Source: Amorphus sp040750475 (GTDB lineage: Bacteria; Pseudomonadota; Alphaproteobacteria; Rhizobiales; Amorphaceae). From it: a DNA stretch of 64,000 nt. How positions within the stretch are numbered: the stretch's first letter is position 1; every line of letters begins with the position of its first letter. Below are positions 8,425 through 17,054 of the stretch, piece after piece. The stretch covers positions 62,001-126,000 of the forward strand of contig NZ_JABJVY010000001.1 of the NCBI RefSeq assembly GCF_040750475.1, read 5' to 3'. The notes beneath the pieces are model-generated. The model worked only from the letters and a program-made list of their open reading frames with translations. It searched no databases and was not told the origin of the DNA. The position numbers were made by a program, and so were the translations under genes.

Positions 8425-10065
8425 TCAGACAGGGCAGAAGTTGCGGAAATCCCAATGTCGGCCAGGCGCCGCTTCGAAGAGTTTTTGCGTATAGGCCTCC
8501 TCGGGTCTTGCCAGCACGCGCTCTGCCGGGCCGTACTCAACGATGCGGCCGTCATTCATCACGAAAATAGAGTCGCAGATGCGGGCCGCGACCCGAAGGT
8601 CATGCGTGATGAACACGATCCCAACGCTCGTCTCCGTCCGGATCTCGTTCAACAGCTCCAGAACCTGCTCCTGCACCGAAACGTCGAGCGCCGAAACGGC
8701 CTCGTCTGCGACCAGCACCGCGGGTTCCAGCATCAGTGCCCGGGCGATGCAGATCCGCTGCCGCTGACCGCCGGAGAATTGATGCGGATAGCGATCCAGT
8801 ACGCCCTTGGGCAAGCCGACCAATTCCATCAGCTCCCCGGCCCGCTTCAACGCGGTCTCGGCCGGAATCCCAAAGTTCGTGGGACCTTCAATCAATGAGC
8901 GACCGATCTTCACCCGTGGATTGAGCGAGCGATACGGATCTTGAAAAACCATCTGAATGCGGCGCCGCATCTGCCGCCGGGCAGCCGTTCCAGCCCTGTC
9001 GAGCCGCTCGCCGCAGATGGAAATTGTCCCGGCGCTCGGCTCTTCCAGCCCGACGATGCAGCGTGCAACAGTGGACTTGCCCGACCCCGATTGTCCGACC
9101 ACGCCAAGGATCTCATTGCGGCGGAGGGTCAGGTGGACGTCCGTCACGGCTTGGACTTCGGCGACCGGCCGCAGGAACCTTTTCTTGCGGAAGGTTTTAC
9201 AGAGGCCTTCAACGCTAAGAACCGTCTCGGTGCGAAGCGGCGCGCGCGGCTCGGGCACGAGACTCGGCACCGACGAAATCAGCATCCGCGTATAGTCCTG
9301 CGCCGGAGACCGCAGGATCGTCTCCTTATCGGCGATCTCAACGATACGCCCGTCTTTCATCACCACGACCCGGTCGGCGATGTCGGCCACGACCCCCATA
9401 TCATGCGTGATGAAAAGAACGGCCGTATTCTGCCGCTCCTGCATTTCGCGGATCAGCGTCAGGATCTGCTGCTGAGTGGTAACGTCGAGCGCCGTGGTGG
9501 GCTCATCCGCGATCAGCAGTTCGGGCTCCAGAATGAGCGCCATGCAGATCACGACCCGTTGCCGCTGGCCTCCAGAGAGCTGATGCGGATACGATTCATA
9601 GATCCGCTCCGGGTCCGGCAGATGAACTGTCTCAAGCATCTCGAGCGTAAGCCGGCGGCGCTCCGCGGCATTTGCCCGTGAATGCAGGAGAAGCACCTCC
9701 TCGATTTGGCGCCCGACCTTCTCCACCGGATTGAGCGCAGTCATAGGTTCCTGGAAAATCATCGACATTCGGGTCGAACGCAGTTGGCGTAGCCTCTCCG
9801 GCTGGGCCCGCAGCAAGTCTTCGCGTTCCAGCAGGATCTCACCACCGGTTGGTTGCAGAGCGTTCGCCTGCAAGAGCCCCATGATGGAGAACGCGGTAAC
9901 CGACTTGCCGGAGCCGGATTCGCCGACCACGCAGAGCGTTTCGCCCGGACCGATGTCGAAACCAACATTCTGGACCACCGGCCGAGAACCACCTTGGGTG
10001 AGGCTGACCGTCAGGTCGCGGACACGGATCACAGGATTGCGAAAGGGCACTGTTGTTTCCGTCAT
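8425..10065 (-). CDS. Dipeptide/oligopeptide ABC transporter, fused double ATPase (DppD-DppF type)
   Basis: This 546-residue protein contains two complete ABC ATPase domains in tandem, equivalent to DppD plus DppF. Walker A motifs are GESGSGKS (48-55) and GQSGSGKS (324-331). Signature motifs are LSGGQRQR (163-170) and FSGGQRQR in the second half. Walker B motifs are LLIADEPTTALD and VLVADEAVSALD, the second with Ala in place of the usual Pro. It powers import through the two permeases upstream. Its ATG overlaps the permease stop by four bases (ATGA, 10062-10065), indicating translational coupling. The deacylase gene follows after 11 nt. Confidence 0.93.
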   Translation of the reverse strand: MTETTVPFRNPVIRVRDLTVSLTQGGSRPVVQNVGFDIGPGETLCVVGESGSGKSVTAFSIMGLLQANALQPTGGEILLEREDLLRAQPERLRQLRSTRMSMIFQEPMTALNPVEKVGRQIEEVLLLHSRANAAERRRLTLEMLETVHLPDPERIYESYPHQLSGGQRQRVVICMALILEPELLIADEPTTALDVTTQQQILTLIREMQERQNTAVLFITHDMGVVADIADRVVVMKDGRIVEIADKETILRSPAQDYTRMLISSVPSLVPEPRAPLRTETVLSVEGLCKTFRKKRFLRPVAEVQAVTDVHLTLRRNEILGVVGQSGSGKSTVARCIVGLEEPSAGTISICGERLDRAGTAARRQMRRRIQMVFQDPYRSLNPRVKIGRSLIEGPTNFGIPAETALKRAGELMELVGLPKGVLDRYPHQFSGGQRQRICIARALMLEPAVLVADEAVSALDVSVQEQVLELLNEIRTETSVGIVFITHDLRVAARICDSIFVMNDGRIVEYGPAERVLARPEEAYTQKLFEAAPGRHWDFRNFCPV

Positions 10066-10970
10066 GTCCGCTTCGCCATCTTCGGATCGAGCATGTCGCG
10101 CAACACATCGCCCAGGACGTTGACGCTAAGCAGCGTGAGCGCGAGCGCGATGCCGGGCCAAAGGACCAGGCCGGGATAGAGCTGAAAATATGCCCGCCCT
10201 TCGGACATGATGTTGCCCCAGGACGGGATCTCGGTCGGCAGGCCCGCGCCGAGAAAACTGAGCGTGGCTTCGGTCAGGATCGCCGACGCGAAAACGAACG
10301 TTCCCTGGACGATCAGCGGCGCCACAGTGTTCGGCACCATGTGCCGCATCAGAATTCGGCGCACGGGACTGCCGAGCGTGACGGCTGCCTCAACATAGGC
10401 TTCCGAACGCACGTTGAGGATCACGCTGCGGACCAGGCGCACCACGCGGGGGATTTCGGGGACGGTGATGGCGACCAGCACCGTCAACAACGATGCCCCG
10501 GTCAGAGAGATCAAAGCGATGGCCAGCAGGATCGAGGGGATCGCCATGATCCCGTCCATGGTGCGCATGATTACCGTGTCGATCGCGCGAAAATATCCCG
10601 CGACGACACCAATCACGAGGCCGATCGCGACACTCACCAGCGCGGCCCCCGCCCCCACGAGCAGTGAGACACGGGCGCCGTAGAGCACACGAGAGTAAAT
10701 GTCCCGCCCGTAGGCATCGGTACCAAGCGGATGAATCGCCGAAGCGCCGGAGAGCCGCTCGGCCGGCGCAATGGCAATCGGGTCGGCTGTGGCGAGCAAC
10801 GGCGCGAGGAGCGCCATCAGCGTCACCAGCGCGAGGATGATCACAGCCACCAGCGCCGGACCCCTGCCGAAGGCGGACCACAGCCGTTGCAGGAGCAGCG
10901 CGCGCCGGCTCGCCGGTGCATCCTCACGCGTGGAAGCGCCGGAGGCATCGGTCTGAGCGGAGAGTTTCAT
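10062..10970 (-). CDS. ABC transporter permease, DppC type
   Basis: This 302-residue inner-membrane permease has an N-terminal cytoplasmic tail, a first membrane helix at about 32-55, the periplasmic HPLGTDAYGRDIYSRVLYGARVSL block typical of DppC/OppC, and further helices. An EAA-like loop (EAAVTLGSPVRRILMRHMVPN) contacts the ATPase. The frame stays open far upstream (to 11723), but that part is the antisense-frame shadow of the DppB gene. ATG 10970 (MKLSAQTDAS) lies 11 nt after the DppB stop. It pairs with the DppB-type permease. Confidence 0.92.
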   Translation of the reverse strand: MKLSAQTDASGASTREDAPASRRALLLQRLWSAFGRGPALVAVIILALVTLMALLAPLLATADPIAIAPAERLSGASAIHPLGTDAYGRDIYSRVLYGARVSLLVGAGAALVSVAIGLVIGVVAGYFRAIDTVIMRTMDGIMAIPSILLAIALISLTGASLLTVLVAITVPEIPRVVRLVRSVILNVRSEAYVEAAVTLGSPVRRILMRHMVPNTVAPLIVQGTFVFASAILTEATLSFLGAGLPTEIPSWGNIMSEGRAYFQLYPGLVLWPGIALALTLLSVNVLGDVLRDMLDPKMAKRT

Positions 10971-10981
10971 CTGTGCGCCTC

Positions 10982-11923
10982 TCAATATCGGATGCGCGGG
11001 TCGAACACCGTGTAAAGGATGTCCACCACCAAATTGATGAGGATGTACGTAAACGAGAACAACAGGATGAGGCCCTGGATGACTGGGTAGTCTCGAGCCA
11101 ATACTGCCTCGACCACCAACCGGCCGAGACCCGGCAGGTTGAATACCGACTCCGTCACGACGACGCCGGTGATCAAGGAGGCGACGCCGATGCCGATAAT
11201 GGTCACAATGGGCACCGCAGCGTTGCGCAGCGCATGACGCAGCAGGACGCGGCGCTCGGGCGCACCTTTTGCACGGGCGGTGCGAATGTAGTCCTCGCCC
11301 AGAACTTCGATGATGCTGCTGCGGGTAATGCGGGCGACGAGGGCAATGTAGACGCCGCTGAGCGCCGTCACCGGCATGATAAGCCGCTGCGCGAACGGCC
11401 AGAACCCGTCGCCTAAAGGACGATAGCCCTGCACCGGCAACCAGCCGAGCTTGAGGGCGAATAGGTAGATCAGAAGGTAGCCCGTCACGAAGATCGGCAC
11501 CGAAAAGCCGAGCACAGAAAGGGCCATGACCAATCGGTCCAGCACCCCACCGGGCCGACGTGCGGCGATGATCCCCATCGGGATCGCGATCAGGATGGTC
11601 ACAATGATCGTACCGGCCGCGAGCGAGAGGGTGGGCCCCACCCGCTCGCCGATCATGCGCACCACCGGCACGCCCGATAGCAGCGACACGCCCAGATCGC
11701 CGGCCAGGATGTTGCGGAACCATGTCATGAGCTGAACGAGTATCGGCTCGTCCAGCCCCAAGTTTTCGCGGATTTGGGCCAGCTGCTCCCCTGTCGCGTC
11801 ATTTCCCGCCAGCACTGCCGCCGGATCGCCCGGCGTTAACCGCAGGATGGCAAAGACCACCACGGCGACAACGATCATGACTGGCACAGAGGACAACACA
11901 CGCTTGAGCACGTAGGGGAGCAT
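10982..11923 (-). CDS. ABC transporter permease, DppB type
   Basis: This 313-residue membrane permease has an N-terminal helix (about residues 9-29) followed by the hallmark RLTPGDPAAVLAG, then a periplasmic loop with the helical LAQIRENLGLDEPILVQLMTWF segment, and five further helices. The EAA loop IRTARAKGAPERRVLLRHALRN is clear. With the DppC-type partner it forms the channel of a dipeptide/oligopeptide importer. It starts 9 nt after the stop of the binding-protein gene. Confidence 0.93.
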   Translation of the reverse strand: MLPYVLKRVLSSVPVMIVVAVVVFAILRLTPGDPAAVLAGNDATGEQLAQIRENLGLDEPILVQLMTWFRNILAGDLGVSLLSGVPVVRMIGERVGPTLSLAAGTIIVTILIAIPMGIIAARRPGGVLDRLVMALSVLGFSVPIFVTGYLLIYLFALKLGWLPVQGYRPLGDGFWPFAQRLIMPVTALSGVYIALVARITRSSIIEVLGEDYIRTARAKGAPERRVLLRHALRNAAVPIVTIIGIGVASLITGVVVTESVFNLPGLGRLVVEAVLARDYPVIQGLILLFSFTYILINLVVDILYTVFDPRIRY

Positions 11924-11932
11924 GGTCCGGCC

Positions 11933-13516
11933 TCACCCGTTCTTGGACACGTTCCAGAACACGGTGATCGGGCTTTTGAGGAAGCCGCTCCAGTCGCTGT
12001 TCCAAGCTGCGGGGATACGGAACTGGCCGAGTGGGCCGACCACGCCTTCCTCTATGGCGATCTTCTGGATCTCCTTCGCGATCGCCTTCTGCTCCTCCAC
12101 GGAGGAGGCCTTGGCATAGTCTAGCCGGAGCGCCGAAATCTCAGGCACGTCGGGCCAGCCCGCCCAAGACTCGCGTCCGTCCGTCGAAAGAGGCGTGTTC
12201 CCGAACGGATCGCCGCTTGTGGCCAGGATGCTGTACGTCGAGAAGATATTCCAGCCGCCTTCGGAGGGGGCATTCTGATTGCTTTGCTGAGCAGCCAGCG
12301 TCTGCCAGTCCATCATCTTCATCTGGACGTTGAAACCGGCCTTGCGGAGCGCGTCGCCGATCACGATTGGCTGGGGTACGACCATTGCGAGGTCGGTGGG
12401 CGCCATGATGACGACCGGAGTGCCATCATATCCCGCCTCCTCAAGCAGCGCCTTTGCCTTGTCAATCTGGCCATTCACAACCCACTCTTTGCCGTATTCG
12501 TCCCCGTTGACGTTACCGCATCCCATGATCGCTGCGCAGGTCTGGTAGTATTTGGGATTGCCCACCAACGCCTGCATCACGTCGTTCTGATCCACCGCCG
12601 CAATGGCGGCCTGCCGCACCAGCTTGTTGTCGAAGGGTGGGTAGAGCCAATTCATCCGGAAATAGGTCCAGGCGCCCAGCGGATCGAGCACATCGACCTT
12701 AATATCTGACGCGTTCTCGACCAGCGGCAGGAGGTCGAACGGCACCTGCTGGATGAAATCGACCTCGCCGCTCTGAAGGGCACTGACCGCAGTCATCTGG
12801 TCGGGCATCGTCAGCCATTCGACGCGATCGACCTTCACGTCCTTGCCGCCGGCCGTCCAGCTCGGAGGTTCGTCGCGCGGCACGTAGTCCTCGAACTTTT
12901 CATAGGCGACCTTGATGCCTGGCTGGAACTCATCCTCGACGAAAACGAACGGTCCCGAACCGATATATTCGTCGATCGGCTCGCTGGCTGGCGTTTCGGC
13001 CACGCGTTTCGGCATCATGAAGGGCGCGCGCGAGCTCATCTTCGAAAGGCCGGCCAACAGCAACGTCGTCGGCGTATTGAGCTCCACCTTGAAAGTGCTG
13101 TTGTCCACCACCTCGATGGCATCGACCATGGTCATGAGGGGTTTGGCCGTGCCGTCGATCTCGGCCCAGCGTTTGATCGAGGCGACGCAGTCTTCGGCGG
13201 TCACGGGAGCCCCGTCATGCCATTTCAGACCGTCGCGCAGCGTGAAGGTATAGGTCTTCCCGTCCTCAGAGACCTCCCAATCCGCCATTTGAGGTCGAAT
13301 GTTGAAGTCTGAGTCCACGCCGAGAAGGGTGTCGTAGATCATGTATCCATGATCGCGCGTGATAAACGCGGTCGTCATGATTGGATCGGTGATCCGCAGA
13401 CCGGACTGCATCACCACGCGGAGCGTTTCAGCTCCCGCTGCTGTCGCCCCGAGCGTGAGCGCGGCCGCCGCGACACCCGCCAACAGGCGGGCTCCTGTCA
13501 TCCTGTTGAGTTTCAT
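11933..13516 (-). CDS. ABC transporter substrate-binding protein, family 5 (peptide type)
   Basis: This 527-residue periplasmic binding protein has a Sec signal peptide (residues 1-29, ALTLGATAAGA) and no lipobox cysteine. Family-5 blocks are present: AETLRVVMQSGLRITDPIMTT, LRDGLKWHDGAPVTAEDCVAS, SGPFVFVEDEF and FRMNWLYPPFDNKLVRQAAI. It would select the imported ligand for the permeases and fused ATPase that follow. Such proteins also bind non-peptide cargo, so peptide specificity is only inferred from the deacylase at the operon end. The ribosome-binding site AGAGGA precedes the ATG. Confidence 0.93.
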   Translation of the reverse strand: MKLNRMTGARLLAGVAAAALTLGATAAGAETLRVVMQSGLRITDPIMTTAFITRDHGYMIYDTLLGVDSDFNIRPQMADWEVSEDGKTYTFTLRDGLKWHDGAPVTAEDCVASIKRWAEIDGTAKPLMTMVDAIEVVDNSTFKVELNTPTTLLLAGLSKMSSRAPFMMPKRVAETPASEPIDEYIGSGPFVFVEDEFQPGIKVAYEKFEDYVPRDEPPSWTAGGKDVKVDRVEWLTMPDQMTAVSALQSGEVDFIQQVPFDLLPLVENASDIKVDVLDPLGAWTYFRMNWLYPPFDNKLVRQAAIAAVDQNDVMQALVGNPKYYQTCAAIMGCGNVNGDEYGKEWVVNGQIDKAKALLEEAGYDGTPVVIMAPTDLAMVVPQPIVIGDALRKAGFNVQMKMMDWQTLAAQQSNQNAPSEGGWNIFSTYSILATSGDPFGNTPLSTDGRESWAGWPDVPEISALRLDYAKASSVEEQKAIAKEIQKIAIEEGVVGPLGQFRIPAAWNSDWSGFLKSPITVFWNVSKNG

Positions 13517-13552
13517 CGTCGGTTCCTCTGGTTGGGAGTCGTTTTTTTGTGG

Positions 13553-15217
13553 TCAGTCGCCCGCCGTCAGCCGTGTGATGGTCGTGGCGGGCGAAATATA
13601 TTCGAGGCTCGTGCGCACGGTGACGACGACCGGACGCTCCGTGGCGGCAAGAGCGTCTTGGAGAACCGGGCGAATCTCCACAGCGCGATCGATCTGGAAG
13701 GCCTTCGCGCCGAAGCTCTCCGCCCAGGCCCGGAAGTCGGGATTGCGAAGATCGGTCATGGCGAGCCGCCGTGGAAAGCTCCGCTCCTGGTGCATGCGGA
13801 TCGTGCCGTACGAGCCGTTGTCGGACACGATCAACACGGGGCTCGCGCCATATTGAACGGCGGTCGCAAGCTCGTTTCCCGTCATCAGAACGCCGCCGTC
13901 ACCGGCAAAGCCGACGACTTGCCGGCCGGGGAACCGCAGGCTTGCCGCAACGGCGCCGGGCACGCCGAAACCCATCGCACCAGAGCAAGGGCCGACCATT
14001 CGCCGCTGCCCCCCAAAACGGATCAACTTCTGCACCCAGGCACCGAAATTGCCGGCATCGCTGGCGATGATCGCATCGTCGGCGAGTAGCGCATCGACTT
14101 CGCGCACGAGCGCACCGAAAACGACACCATCCTCGGCGTCGTCCAATCCCTCCCAACGACGCAGTCCGGCCGCCGTCTTCCGAAGTCGGCGGCTCCATTC
14201 GGCATGGCGTTCATCGGGCCGTTCAGGCGCGGCCGCAGCGAGCTGGAGCAGCACTTCGACCGGGTCTGCGGCGATCCCCAGCGCCAGATCGCGAAAGCTG
14301 CCGGTCTCGGTGGCGTCGGGCCAAACCTGGATCACCGGCTGGACCGGATCGGGTGCTGCGGGAAAACGAAAGCCCTGGCTGGTCACGTCTCCCAGCCGAG
14401 TGCCAAAGCCGAGGACGAGATCGCTCTGCAAAAGAGCGTCGATCAGCTCGGCCGGCGCGCCATAGGCCAGATGTCCGGCATATTGCGGATGATCGTTGTC
14501 GATGACGTCAACCTGACGCACCGCCGCGGCGACCGGGATCCCAAAACATTCAGCCGCCCGTGCCAGCGCTTCCCTTCCGCTGGGTGTCTGCAGAAGCCCA
14601 CCGGCGACAATGAGCGGACGAGCGGCCGCGGCGATCCGCCGACACAATTCCTCAATGTCGTCTTGGGCGGCTGCCGCCCGGACCGCTCCCCGCAAAGGCA
14701 CGTTCACGCTGCACGGCCCCTCCTCCAGCATGTCCTCAGGAAGTGACACGACGACCGGACCAGGCGTCCCGCTGCGGGCACGATGGAATGCGGTGGCGAC
14801 GGTATCGGCCAAACGCCCCGGGTCATGCACCTCGGCGGTCCATTTGCACATCGAGCCGAAAACGTCCGCGTGATCGACCTCCTGAAAGGCGTTCATGCCG
14901 AGATGCGACCGCTCGACCTGACCCACGAAAAGGATGAACGGCACCGCGTCCTGCTGAGCGGTATGCACCGCGATCGCGGCGTTCATCGCACCCGGACCCC
15001 GGCTAACGAACGCAACCCCCGGCCGCCCGCACAGTTTGGCGTCCGCCACGGCCATGAAACCAGCGCCGCCCTCGTGGCGGGTTGTCACCACCTGGATCTC
15101 CCGCGCGTCCACCATCGCGTCAAGCACGCTCAAATAGCTCTCGCCCGGAACGCAAAACACACGATCCACCCCATGCCGGATCAGCGACCTGACAAGCAGG
15201 TCTGCGGCCCTGGTCAT
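13553..15217 (-). CDS. Thiamine-diphosphate enzyme, acetolactate-synthase-like
   Basis: This 554-residue protein has the three-domain ThDP-decarboxylase architecture. The N-terminal Pyr domain carries the catalytic Glu49 (TTRHEGGAGFMA). A central Rossmann-like domain follows. The C-terminal PP domain has GDGGVLMTGNELATAV...DNGSYG (about residues 436-470), the metal/ThDP motif. It is not a classic biosynthetic IlvB, because no IlvN small subunit is nearby and the neighbours are catabolic. A 2-keto acid decarboxylase or carboligase is the safest reading. It overlaps the TetR gene by four bases (ATGA at 15214-15217), so the two are probably co-translated. Confidence 0.88.
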   Translation of the reverse strand: MTRAADLLVRSLIRHGVDRVFCVPGESYLSVLDAMVDAREIQVVTTRHEGGAGFMAVADAKLCGRPGVAFVSRGPGAMNAAIAVHTAQQDAVPFILFVGQVERSHLGMNAFQEVDHADVFGSMCKWTAEVHDPGRLADTVATAFHRARSGTPGPVVVSLPEDMLEEGPCSVNVPLRGAVRAAAAQDDIEELCRRIAAAARPLIVAGGLLQTPSGREALARAAECFGIPVAAAVRQVDVIDNDHPQYAGHLAYGAPAELIDALLQSDLVLGFGTRLGDVTSQGFRFPAAPDPVQPVIQVWPDATETGSFRDLALGIAADPVEVLLQLAAAAPERPDERHAEWSRRLRKTAAGLRRWEGLDDAEDGVVFGALVREVDALLADDAIIASDAGNFGAWVQKLIRFGGQRRMVGPCSGAMGFGVPGAVAASLRFPGRQVVGFAGDGGVLMTGNELATAVQYGASPVLIVSDNGSYGTIRMHQERSFPRRLAMTDLRNPDFRAWAESFGAKAFQIDRAVEIRPVLQDALAATERPVVVTVRTSLEYISPATTITRLTAGD

Positions 15218-15876
15218 TCAGTCGCCCCCCTCTTGTCCGTCGCTTCCGCATCCGCGCGCTCCAGGGCGCGCAGAGATTCCGCACGCAGGTCTTCCGGCAG
15301 TGCGGTGAGCATCAGATCCACGGCGCTCCAAATGCGCTCCCACCCTTCTTCCGTGCGCAGAGGCACCCCCAGAAAAACGTCTTCCGTTTTGGCGCGCAGG
15401 GACAGGTAGAGGATGCCGGCCAACAGGACGCTGACGAATGCGGGCATGTCGACATCGTCCGTCAGCCCATCGAGTCGATTGATAAAGGTCCGGGCCTCGC
15501 GCTCGCGTCGTTCCCGCAGCCGGTCGCCGACTTCCGTGCGCTCGATGAGCTCCCACCGGCGGACTGCCGCAAGCGCCTGATCGTTTGCCAGCACCGCTTC
15601 TTGCTCGCGCAGCATGGCGCGGATAAGCGCGGCCGGGGTTAGGTTGCTGGTATCTTCCGAGCCCAGCATCCCGGCCTTGCTGCTCCAGTAGTCGCGGCCT
15701 TGCATCCACGCGAGCATCAGGCCTGGAAGCCCGTCGAAATAGCGATAGATCAGCTCCTTGCTGACTTCCGCCCGCTTGGCGACCACATTGACTCCGACGC
15801 TCTGCATCCCACCCTCGGTCAACTGCGCCTCGAGCGCATTGAGGATGGCTTGTTCCGTGTTCTTGCGCCGCGACAT
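15214..15876 (-). CDS. TetR-family transcriptional regulator
   Basis: This 220-residue repressor-type protein has an N-terminal helix-turn-helix at about residues 27-46 (VGVNVVAKRAEVSKELIYRY) and an all-helical C-terminal ligand domain. It is the second gene of the operon starting at 16797. It begins 3 nt after the stop of the DUF6963-like gene and overlaps the ThDP gene. A palindrome in the operon promoter (16825-16844) is the obvious candidate operator, implying autoregulation and induction by the operon's substrate. The ligand is unknown. Confidence 0.9.
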   Translation of the reverse strand: MSRRKNTEQAILNALEAQLTEGGMQSVGVNVVAKRAEVSKELIYRYFDGLPGLMLAWMQGRDYWSSKAGMLGSEDTSNLTPAALIRAMLREQEAVLANDQALAAVRRWELIERTEVGDRLRERREREARTFINRLDGLTDDVDMPAFVSVLLAGILYLSLRAKTEDVFLGVPLRTEEGWERIWSAVDLMLTALPEDLRAESLRALERADAEATDKRGATE

Positions 15877-15879
15877 CGC

Positions 15880-16797
15880 CTAGATCCTCTCCACCGCAAA
15901 GCGGGCCTGACAGGCGGGATCTGGCGTAACGCAACCTTTCTCCAAACGAGCGAACACTTCCGAGAGACAGAGGCCTATTGGCTTTCCGTCCTGCCAAACA
16001 GGAGCCTGAGAATAGATCACGGTGGTCAAAGCCGGCTCGTCCGGCAGCCAAGGCTCGGCGCGATAAACTCGCGTCACACGGCCACTGCCATCGAGCTCGA
16101 CCCTGTCCTCTGGCGCCGACGAGACCGGAACCGGCCCCGCCAGCTCGGCCAGGAACGAACGGGAGGGTGCGTCGGAGAGGCGGGACCAGACGATATCGCC
16201 GATAACCACCTCGGGCTGAAGGCCGGCGGCAAAGAAGATCGAATTGCACAACAGCGCGTAACCGCGCCCTTCCTCCAACCGAGACGCCTCGATCAGATCG
16301 CCGCGGCGCGCGACCCTTGCCGAATTGCCGAACCCAATGCGCCCATCCTGCGTGACCGCAATCAGTCCGAAATCCAGCTCGGGATTGTCCTCAAGTTCGG
16401 CCCGCACGGCCGCCGCCGGCGCGATGCCCCGAGACAGACGATCCAGCGCCGACACATTGACCGGCCGACCCGCCGCACCCATCCGGTTTGGCAGGCGATG
16501 GCCGGTGACCAATCCCAGCCCCGCACGGCCGACGAGGAACTGCGACAGCGGCTCCGGCCGGTTCGGTCCGCTGGAGATCACCGCTGCGCATTGCGCACCG
16601 CGATAGGTGTCCGCTCCGGGCAACCCCGCAACGCCGCCCTCTTGGCAGGCGACCTGATGGTGCTCGCCACGCTCGTCGAGGACTGAAAACACGGCAAAGC
16701 CACCGATCGCACCGCGACCGAGAATCTCGGTCGCCAACACGCCGTCGAGGACGGCGCGTCCTGCGCCCGGACCGTATGCCGCGATCCCTATCGTCAT
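15880..16797 (-). CDS. DUF6963-like protein of unknown function
   Basis: This 305-residue protein begins MTIGIAAYGPGAGRAVLDGV. The opening and the Gly/Ala-rich beta-rich layout resemble, from memory, the family catalogued as DUF6963; I am only moderately sure of that label. No signal peptide, membrane segment or known catalytic motif is visible. Later blocks include GFAVFSVLDERG, QEGGVAGLPGADTY, ISSGPNRPEPLSQFLVG and NSIFFAAGLQPEVVIGD. I preferred ATG 16797 to an in-frame TTG at 16812. It heads the operon, directly behind a TTGACA box and a palindrome, so it probably acts on the same substrate as the downstream enzymes. Confidence 0.7.
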   Translation of the reverse strand: MTIGIAAYGPGAGRAVLDGVLATEILGRGAIGGFAVFSVLDERGEHHQVACQEGGVAGLPGADTYRGAQCAAVISSGPNRPEPLSQFLVGRAGLGLVTGHRLPNRMGAAGRPVNVSALDRLSRGIAPAAAVRAELEDNPELDFGLIAVTQDGRIGFGNSARVARRGDLIEASRLEEGRGYALLCNSIFFAAGLQPEVVIGDIVWSRLSDAPSRSFLAELAGPVPVSSAPEDRVELDGSGRVTRVYRAEPWLPDEPALTTVIYSQAPVWQDGKPIGLCLSEVFARLEKGCVTPDPACQARFAVERI

Positions 16798-16824
16798 GAC
16801 CGAACCACGCAACCTTCACCGAGA

Positions 16825-16872
16825 ATGTGACCACCCAGTCACATAGCCTATGACATTCGCCAGACCTGTCAA
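16825..16872 (-). promoter_or_regulatory. Promoter and probable TetR operator of the 16797-6950 operon
   Basis: On the minus strand a consensus -35 box TTGACA (16872-16867) is followed 17 nt later by a weak -10 (AGGCTA, 16849-16844). Abutting it is a perfect inverted repeat, ATGTGAC (minus strand, 16844-16838) then six bases then GTCACAT (16831-16825). A 20-bp palindrome over the -10/start region is the classic position for a TetR operator, and the TetR gene is second in this operon. Confidence 0.6.
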
Positions 16873-17054
16873 CAATTGCGTGCGGACAAAGCGCTGGACA
16901 TCGCGTGCGGGGAGCGCGCGACGGTCGGATCAGCGCAAGCCCGGCTCTATTGTCGATTGGACGCCATCACGAACCGGCAGCCAGTAGAGCAGCGCGTTGG
17001 TGAAGGGGACCTGCAAAGGTGGAAAATGTCGGCCCTGGGGACGGCACACCGCAC

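Noticed and set aside
10971..11723. N-terminal extension of the DppC-type permease frame to 553 residues
   Set aside because: The extra part is an alternate-frame shadow of the DppB-type permease gene; the true start with membrane-protein sequence is at 10970.
13553..15217. Naming the ThDP enzyme IlvB (biosynthetic acetolactate synthase)
   Set aside because: No IlvN regulatory subunit is nearby and the operon is catabolic; only the general family can be supported.
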